This document shows positions 57,301 to 64,000 of a stretch of 64,000 nucleotides of DNA, one piece after another. How positions within the stretch are numbered: the stretch's first letter is position 1; each line of letters opens with the position of its first letter. Below the pieces are notes generated by a model that was not told where the DNA came from, did not search any database, and saw only the letters and a list, made by a program, of their open reading frames with translations. The position numbers were made by a program, and so were the translations under genes. Origin of the DNA: Evernia prunastri (Eukaryota > Ascomycota > Lecanoromycetes > Lecanorales > Parmeliaceae); contig NKYR01000064.1 in the NCBI GenBank assembly GCA_003184365.1, positions 154,076-218,075 on the forward strand, written 5' to 3'.

Positions 57301-59809
57301 TCTCTCGGATGATAAATGGAAACGAATTTTCAAGACTGTAGAGGCCTCCGCCATTACAGCAACAGGAAGAACACCCAAAAAGAATCGGCTCTTGCTTGCC
57401 GAAAAAGGAAATCCATTCCTCGGCTACTCAGTATGCTATTACGCTTACCATATTTCTAAGTCGTCCGTGGATTCGGAGCAACTACCAGCTGTGTTGAAGA
57501 TCTTCTTCATGAAATATTGCATTTCCTGGATAGAGGCGATCGCTTTATCAACAGACCTTAGATATCTCACTCGATCAGCTAAATATTTGAAGGCCTACGC
57601 AAAAAGGAGATCACGCAGATTAAAACTCGATGATGTTGATTCTCCCTTGACTCTGAAAGATCCCGACACCGATGACTCAAGAACTATACATCTATGGGCA
57701 ATCGACTTCATTCGTATAGTAGGAAAATTTGGACCCAATTTGGTTCAAAGTCCATCGTCAATTTACCGACTTATACCTCCATTTTGCCCCCGTGCATCGA
57801 TGATTGGTACCGTATATGGCCCACAAGAAAGGTCGATCTTGGTGACTGGACTGCCTTCAGAAGGGTGGGACGATTGTCTCGCGAGTGTGAGCGTTGGGGG
57901 GGAGGAAGCGGCAACTAAAATACTTGCGACGGATGCATTCTTTCTGATAGTGGTCAGTGGCAGCGGGACCGTCGTTGTATGGTATGCGGAGACATGCGAG
58001 GAGGCGCGAAGGATCCAACATGGGGAGTATGTCTCATTCATGGAAACGAATCGGTCTCAAAGCCTTCTGGCGACGGCGGGCAGCGAAACCTATCGAGTAT
58101 GGGATATCTCGTCCGGCAGACAGCTGTACCGGCATGAGAAAACATCTCGGGCCATCGCCATGGCGATAGCTTTTGGCAGCACTGGGTCTGAATTGATTGT
58201 CGGCCTGGATGACTGCTCAGTAACGAGCTACGACCTTGAAAAATCACGACAGAAATGGCAATTTGTCGTTCCTACTTATGGAGATTATCATGGTTGTCCC
58301 CTCATTATGACGATAAGCCCAGACTTGACCAAGCTTGCAGTGGCCTGGAGGGGAAAGCTCCCTGTAGTGTGGGATTTATCTGGGGCTGAGTCTCAACGAC
58401 CCTTACAATGCAGAGTTCGGAGCAGCACAGACGCGCTGTTTTCTCCTGTGACGATGCAATGGCAGGCTGACGCAAACTCAATACTCGTTCTGTGTCAAAA
58501 TACGAAACTCATCGAGTGGCGCATATATGACGAGGAGCAGCATGAGTTCGACCATGTCAAGCCTCTTGAGATGACTATCAGCCAGGACGGTAATTTCCTA
58601 CTCACAAGTAACCACATGGGCACAATCAGCGTCTTCACTTTCCCTCGGCTCAGTCTCGTATATCAGTTGGTCAATGAGAATGAGTTCATCGAAGATTTGG
58701 CCTTTAGTCCCGACGGTCAGCGCTTTTACGATATACGTGGCTCGATCTGCAATGTATGGGAGCCCGACGCCCTTGTAAGAGCGGATGACTACGAACTCGA
58801 AGATCGAGGAAGCTCCATAGCAACTGAGCCCGTGATAGCACACGATGAAAGCAGCCGAACTCTTGTCACCGCATTGGCCTATGGCTTTGCGGATAAATTC
58901 TACTGCGCTGGCCGTGAAGATGGCACGGTCTGTATTCATGACACCAATGATGGCAAGAAAGTGCGTAAAGTCTCCGCTCATTCTTCCCACAGCTCGGTCA
59001 TCAGACTAGCGTGGTCCTATTCCAACAAGTACATAGTATCCGGGGATGACTCCGGCCGGATTGTGGCGAAGAGGGTGGAATTGAAAGAAAATAACACGTT
59101 CGGCGTCTTTCCCGTCTTGGACATCCGAGTAGATGAGGCGGTCCAGCAATTCTTGTTGAATGAATCTGAAAGGTTCCTCCTCATCTCGACATCGTCCACC
59201 GATAGAATATGGGACCTCAAATTGAAAAAAGAATTGTGCTGTCGACGATGGAATTCAAGCCAAGGCAGGAGATGGATCCAGCACCCCTACAAACATGAGC
59301 TCTTGATATGGATCGATCCATCCGCGGTTCATACCTACAGCTGGAATGCATTAGAGCATACTGATCTAAAAGCAACCCCGCCCGCGGAGCCCGTGTCCCC
59401 AAACCACACCGCATCCCACGGCAAAGTCGTTTATTGGGTCGCCTTGACCAACAACAAACAATACATTGTCTACCTATCTGGTGCCGGTCATACAGACACG
59501 CGATTAACAAGCGGCCTACATCTCGAGCTTCTCTCTACTTCTGACCTCCAGGTTCAGCATCCGCACTCGCTGACTAGTGGTTGTATGACGGAGCTCGCCG
59601 CTCAAATTAAACGTCTGATAGGCACCTATCAAGATAGAATCGTCTTTCTTGATCACGAATATTGGCTCTGTACCTGGAGGATAGATTCTGACCTCACCGA
59701 TGTTAAGAGACATTTTTTCTTGCCAAAGGACTGGCTGAATCAAAGCACGCTGCACATGGCTACATTGAATGCTCATGGAACATTTTTTGCCCGAAGCACG
59801 GAGATGTAG
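54370..59809 (+). CDS. NLR-like receptor: SesB hydrolase - NACHT - WD40
   Basis: Fungal STAND/NLR receptors sense non-self and trigger cell death or other responses. Seen in order: a disordered lead; a SesB-type alpha/beta hydrolase (IIFVHGLGGTARKTWSWD; nucleophile VAHSMGG, Ser codon 55206-55208; MFLATPHRGAHYAKI); a phase-1 intron of 353 nt (55696-56048); then SRPIYHARRTSSTFGLFKSI and a NACHT domain with P-loop GLPAMGKT (56267-56290), Walker B LDAFDEAD (56582-56605), ILITSRP and GGSFLWVKLALETL; the winged-helix region ILTWTACCWRPLGVAELQ; then about 600 residues of diverged WD40-type strands (YRVWDISSG, DLAFSPDGQR, VWEPDAL, IRLAWSYSNKYIVSGDDSG). The hydrolase frame is open from about 54572 and lacks its own ATG, so an upstream exon exists; the true start is unresolved. 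Hydrolase and receptor halves join in one reading frame. All key ATPase residues are present. Confidence 0.85.
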
Positions 59810-60222
59810 CCATTGTGAGACATGGGATGCGGTTCTAAACGCTCACGGGTCACGAAATACGAATGAGGTCCCGTAGTATCGAAATGTTGAGTCAGAGCGT
59901 ACAAACGTAAATATATTATTGTGTCTCAAGACGCGACATCACCTAGCCGTTTTCGTAGAGTTGGAGTATTAGTGTGAATCTATTCTCCCGTCATTTCTTA
60001 AAACGACCGAGCTTTGCCGGTTCTTGGCAAAAGGCTGAAAATCGGGTTGTCTCTACGTCTTCACCATATTGCTCTCATGAGATCGTAAAACGAAAAATAG
60101 ATCGAGTAACAAGGGGTGGATTCATGTTACTTCTGGAGCAGAAAGGGTTTTCAAGATCTGTTCATATTCCAGGCAGCTTTGCTTTCATTCTCACACGGCG
60201 TGCGGGTCTGCGTCTTCTATAG
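59810..60222. other. Intergenic between convergent gene and pseudogene
   Basis: About 410 bp with no supportable gene. Confidence 0.45.
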
Positions 60223-61596
60223 TCACCTCATACTCGCTCTTGACAGTATCTGTTGGGATTGAGTTGCAACCCCAGTCGGCTTCTTCGCGGACCAGATCCT
60301 GACTCTCGCATATCTGAAGCTCCGAACCTTCATCAAATCTTTGAAACTCTCTGATCGCGCTCCGTGACTAAAACACAGACGCTTGGCGGTGTAGCTGTGA
60401 CCCACCTGCTGCGAAGGGCGGCCCCTCTTGAATTCCCGAAAGAGCTGCGGGATCACCACAGGCAAACTCCCACATATAATGGCACACACTTCTTCAGCTA
60501 CCGAGAGGATGAGAAAGACCGCCACCCCTTTTAGATCATTGTCGTTAGTTGACCTTGTGTCGCAATGCCTACCAAAGTTGAGGACACGCTTACAACTGGG
60601 GCCGCTCTTGTCGTCGGTGTCAACCTCCAAATCAACGATCCGGGCAAGTTCTAAAAGGCAAGCACTACGTGCGGTAACCGGCATTTTAGCTTTGCACAGG
60701 TACTACCTAGACAGAATCTCTTTAGGGTATGGGCTACCCACAGTGCTCCGACCGAGAATATGGTGCAAGACCGAGCTTCTTTCTTAGAGGTATTTGAAGC
60801 TTTAAGATGGCTGTGATGGGTAGTAACAGAAGGGCGACATCCGAGATGAGGCTAAATATCAGAGGCATAGCAACATGGTATCGTTGATAGTATCGTGTCT
60901 AATACCATGAGACCGGCCAGCACTGAAAGATATAAAATCCAGTTTCCCCCAAAAACCACAAGATGGCATATACCATGATGGTCCACCAAGCGATACGCAG
61001 CCATTTCTGGTTGACCAAAAATAGGCGGTGGTAGAAGAAGAGAATTGAGAGCTTGATGAAGGTGAAGGTAGGGCCTACGAACACCATACACAGCCAGACA
61101 TGCTACAAGACCGGATGCGTTAGGACTGCGATTGTCTCCCGAATTCGTAAAGTTGATTGACTAACCTTGAAAATGCTCGCTAGATTCCGAGGCATCTGTG
61201 GATCCTCGGCATTGATTCTCGATGAATGAAGGCCGAGTCCATAATGGGTAGCTTGAGATTTTGAATTTAGTACAAGGGGTTTCGCACACAATGGAGATTC
61301 ACATACAAGCGAAGAGGTTGCCAATGACAATGTTCACGCAGACCTTGAATACAGTGAGTCAAACGCTGATTTTGAATTCTTAGAGGAGAACCACGAACCC
61401 CACTCAGAAGAACAAAGATGTCTTCGAGAAAGACACGTTCGCCTTTTCTGTAGTGTGCCCGATAATGGGCGACTAGTAGTGCTACGACAGCAAGGTTATT
61501 GAGCACGAGAAAGGTCACAAGAGTCCCGTACAGCGCGGGTCGCCTGTCTCCGCCAAAGTTTACAGAAGTTGCTTGTGAGGTAGTCATAGTTATCAA
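60223..61596 (-). pseudogene. Rhodopsin-domain membrane protein pseudogene
   Basis: A decayed member of the family found intact at 24784-25856. Seen on the minus strand: ALYGTLVTFLVLNNLAVVAL with GERVFLEDIFVLLS; then VCVNIVIGNLFAC; THYGLGLHSSRINAEDPQMP; MVFVGPTFTFIKLSILFFYH; MVYAILWFLGETGFYIFQCW; VAMPLIFSLISDVALLLLPI; and SVAEEVCAIICGSLPVVIPQ. Lesions: an in-frame TAG at 60901-60899 where the family has Trp (TGG to TAG, a C-to-T change on the + strand in a CpA context, as RIP would make); a one-base frameshift near 60760-60772; and further frame breaks before the last segment. Several introns are still recognisable between segments. It is not expected to make a working protein. Confidence 0.8.
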
Positions 61597-62420
61597 TCAC
61601 GGTTCAGAAGGGTCAAGAATGGACAGAGCAGGCTTTTGACAAAACGCTAACTGTGGCCATCCCTCGTTCCCAAACAGAGAAAGGGTAGTAAAGGTCAGGC
61701 TGGGTAGGAGCCTCATGCATCGATCACCTCTTTCAGAATATCAGTGCTACCAGGCGGACGTGGGAGGCATGTGTAGAAGGATGGAAGCACATCCTATGTC
61801 AACACTGATGGTAAGTCTCATAGGTATCCTATACCTTATTCCTCTTGTAGCTAAGCAGCCAGCTAAATTCAAGAGCTCTCTTTAGGTAAGGTGTCATCTT
61901 TGATACATATTAATTAAGAAAACTTTCTGGGACATTTGAGAGTTACATTTGTTCGACTCCCTTCTTTGCATCAACAAATGTATACAATGGACGTAACGTT
62001 CTTTGCATTTAAAGGAGGTAACGTTGACGGCTGGGCCATATCGCTATTGAAGCAAAAGACCCGGATTGAATAAGATACCTTATGATCAAGTGAGGAGCCG
62101 CCCTTAGCTCTGTACTGTTAAACAGGTAGACCTTGTGATTTCGTATATGAGGGCGTGGAGGGTGATCGGGCTGTCAAAAGCGGGTTGCTGCATATTGCAC
62201 ACAAATCATTTACTCGTATCTAAGGTACCCGAAGTGTACTTTACCTGAAAGTGCACGATTAGGGATAGGGCCTCTCACCGCAAATTTTGTCCACCATCAT
62301 ATATGTACTTAGAAAACGTAATTAAGATAGTTTAGTATAGCGATAATACAATTCCAGTAGACTATATTATATTAATGCAGAAACGTTATGTTTAAGTGTA
62401 TAATATAAGGTACCTAGATA
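61597..62420. other. AT-rich intergenic, no gene seen
   Basis: About 820 bp that become AT-rich after 61900 (TATTATATTAAT near 62360). No frame or repeat partner was identified. It forms the left flank of the duplicated segment. Confidence 0.5.
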
Positions 62421-62902
62421 GGTCGGGATGTCCTGGGGGCGCAAGATAGGGGCGCAACGCAAGATTCGCTTATTTTACCTCCTTACCCAAATAAGTATGG
62501 TAACCCCACCAAAATTAGGGTAGCTGGGTAGGATATCTACAATATGATGTCGCAAACACGTCGCAATCACTCCATAAGGCCTATATGTAAAAATTTCTGG
62601 ATGTATGACGTAATGAGTAGTTACTTCATGCTTATTCCTTGCTCCCAACGAGTTCCCCTAGCAAATAGCCCGCCTCTAGAATACGTCGCTGCTGAGACTC
62701 CCTCTCATCGACATCCTCACTGGGTATCAGATTCGACTTAGACTTCTTCTTACTGGGCTGCATAGCAGGCTGGAGTGTAGCATTCAACGTAGGTCCTCGG
62801 GATCTTTTCTGCGAGAGACCTTTCTCTTGCTCCCACGCCTTCTTTTCCTTGATTTGACGGCCTGAACTAGACTTCATAAGTACTGGTGGAGCGGAGGAGG
62901 AA
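62421..62902. repeat. 482-bp direct repeat, copy 1
   Basis: Identical to 63407-63888 except for one transition (C at about 62754, T in copy 2) by eye. It contains an 81-residue minus-strand frame (62877-62632; KKKSKSNLIPSEDVDERESQ) of unknown family. It abuts a single N at 62903. The near identity means either a very recent duplication or two unmerged contig ends. Confidence 0.9.
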
Positions 62903-62903
62903 N

Positions 62904-63204
62904 ACTACAGGTGCTCAGGTCGGCAAACAGCGAGTCGTCCTTCCTACCACGCATATCGGTGGCCCACGGTTCATGAAACAGCTCTATCAAGACACCATTG
63001 CCCTGTCTACGAGATTCGGCCGGCCAGACCTCTTCACCACCTTCACCTGCAATCCGAATTGGAAGGAGGTGAAGGAAAACCTCCTGCCTGGCGAACGAGC
63101 GACCGATCGCCCTGATCTGATAGCGAGGGTATTCAGGCTGAAGTTGAGGGCCCTGCTGGACGATATTCTGAAGAAGAAGGTGCTTGGTAAGTGCTCATAT
63201 TCTT
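62904..63204 (+). mobile_element. Helitron fragment (Helitron-like N / Rep region)
   Basis: Helitrons move by rolling-circle replication using a Rep-helicase. About 100 codons of the N-terminal Rep part are intact: KQRVVLPTTHIGGPRFMKQL, YQDTIALSTRFGRPDLFTTF, TCNPNWKEVKENLLPGER, DRPDLIARVFRLKLRALLDD, ILKKKVLGK. DLFTTFTCNP corresponds to Rep motif I. The HUH motif and helicase expected downstream are absent: after KVLGK the sequence runs into an intron-like donor (GTAAGT at about 63188) and then a C-run (63223-63244). The fragment is preceded by an N at 62903, so its true upstream neighbour is unknown. Confidence 0.85.
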
Positions 63205-63406
63205 TCATAGAGGTAGCCCATGCACCTCCCCCCACCCCCCCCCCGCGTAGATTGGCGGTATTGTTAGTCAGGCGGTTAGAACAGGTCATCCTTTTGTCAT
63301 TTAGGGGTCTTTCTGGCACGGTTCAGGGCCCCGGACGCCATAATTCCTGCCTGTAAGCCCTGCGGTACCGTCAAATTTTTTTTCTTCCTCACTGAGGGCG
63401 AAGCAC
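63205..63406. other. Spacer with C-run between Helitron fragment and repeat copy 2
   Basis: Holds a long, interrupted C-run (CTCCCCCCACCCCCCCCCCG, 63226-63245), a likely sequencing trouble spot, and a T-run near 63377. No coding continuation of the Rep frame was found. Confidence 0.5.
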
Positions 63407-63888
63407 GGTCGGGATGTCCTGGGGGCGCAAGATAGGGGCGCAACGCAAGATTCGCTTATTTTACCTCCTTACCCAAATAAGTATGGTAACCCCACCAAAA
63501 TTAGGGTAGCTGGGTAGGATATCTACAATATGATGTCGCAAACACGTCGCAATCACTCCATAAGGCCTATATGTAAAAATTTCTGGATGTATGACGTAAT
63601 GAGTAGTTACTTCATGCTTATTCCTTGCTCCCAACGAGTTCCCCTAGCAAATAGCCCGCCTCTAGAATACGTCGCTGCTGAGACTCCCTCTCATCGACAT
63701 CCTCACTGGGTATCAGATTCGACTTAGACTTCTTCTTATTGGGCTGCATAGCAGGCTGGAGTGTAGCATTCAACGTAGGTCCTCGGGATCTTTTCTGCGA
63801 GAGACCTTTCTCTTGCTCCCACGCCTTCTTTTCCTTGATTTGACGGCCTGAACTAGACTTCATAAGTACTGGTGGAGCGGAGGAGGAA
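63407..63888. repeat. 482-bp direct repeat, copy 2
   Basis: Second copy of 62421-62902, offset 986 bp, with one base difference seen, which changes Ser to Asn in the 81-residue minus-strand frame (63863-63618). It ends just before an N at 63891. Confidence 0.9.
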
Positions 63889-63891
63889 GGN

Positions 63892-64000
63892 TTGTTACCC
63901 CTGCGGGGACCGACTCACTATGCAGCTAAAAATTAAAGTCACGGTCTAAGCAGGGGGTCGAAAGCTAATGGAGACAATGTTTAGGCCGAACACCAGCGCA
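63892..64000. other. Window end after an undetermined base
   Basis: 109 bp after the N at 63891 with no recognisable feature. Its continuity with the repeat to its left is doubtful. Confidence 0.4.

Noticed and set aside
1..64000. tRNA, rRNA or CRISPR-like arrays
   Set aside because: No B-box (GGTTCGANTCC) with matching cloverleaf was found by eye, no rRNA similarity, and the tandem repeats lack the spacing of a CRISPR array. A tRNA scan was not possible, so absence is not proven.

Overview
The window looks like nuclear DNA of a filamentous ascomycete (Pezizomycotina). Genes are split by short GT-AG introns with a CTGAC/CTAAC-type branch point just before the acceptor, and many proteins are fungal families: UsgS, SesB-NACHT-WD40 receptor, fungal rhodopsin-domain proteins, CE16 esterase, AMO1-type nucleoporin. 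Two introns that copy each other (introner-like elements) would fit Dothideomycetes, where such elements were first reported, but the class is inference.

Layout. 1-6.7 kb is decayed: a cytochrome P450 pseudogene (1523-3405) and about 3 kb with no supportable gene. 6.7-25.9 kb is a gene-rich core: ELYS-like nucleoporin and SMC4 condensin subunit (head to head), SRP14, a CE16/GDSL esterase, a UsgS-like membrane protein, a formamidase, Cue3/ASCC2 and a GH20 hexosaminidase (head to head), and a rhodopsin-domain membrane protein. 25.9-27.0 kb holds a 441-bp AT-rich element with terminal inverted repeats, next to two 7-bp tandem repeats. 27.0-51.3 kb continues the core: a Cys-rich secreted protein, AMO1/Nup42-type nucleoporin, ribosomal protein uS10 and the 40S-biogenesis factor Sgd1/NOM1 (head to head), an ICMT-like membrane protein, dihydrolipoyl dehydrogenase, a small secreted protein, phosphoglucomutase/phosphopentomutase, an Asp-rich secreted protein, a cytochrome b5-fused sphingolipid-type desaturase, a LURP-one/Tubby-like protein and a HAD phosphatase. 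From 51.3 kb on the sequence turns accessory: an AT-rich tract, a ketosamine-kinase-like gene with one frameshift beside a doubtful assembly gap, a large SesB-NACHT-WD40 NLR-like receptor, a decayed rhodopsin-domain pseudogene, and a Helitron fragment between two near-identical 482-bp repeats with undetermined bases.

Most genes are unrelated housekeeping functions, as is usual in fungi. Some neighbours may share promoters: ELYS/SMC4 (nuclear pore and chromosome condensation), uS10/Sgd1 (both 40S subunit) and Cue3/GH20.

The strongest unexpected signal is a pair of 148-nt introns, one in the P450 pseudogene (2279-2426) and one in the formamidase gene (17623-17770). They align end to end without a gap at about 109/148 identical positions although the genes are unrelated and 15 kb apart. 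Exon coordinates below were fixed by reading frame, splice signals and remembered family consensus; no database search was run.
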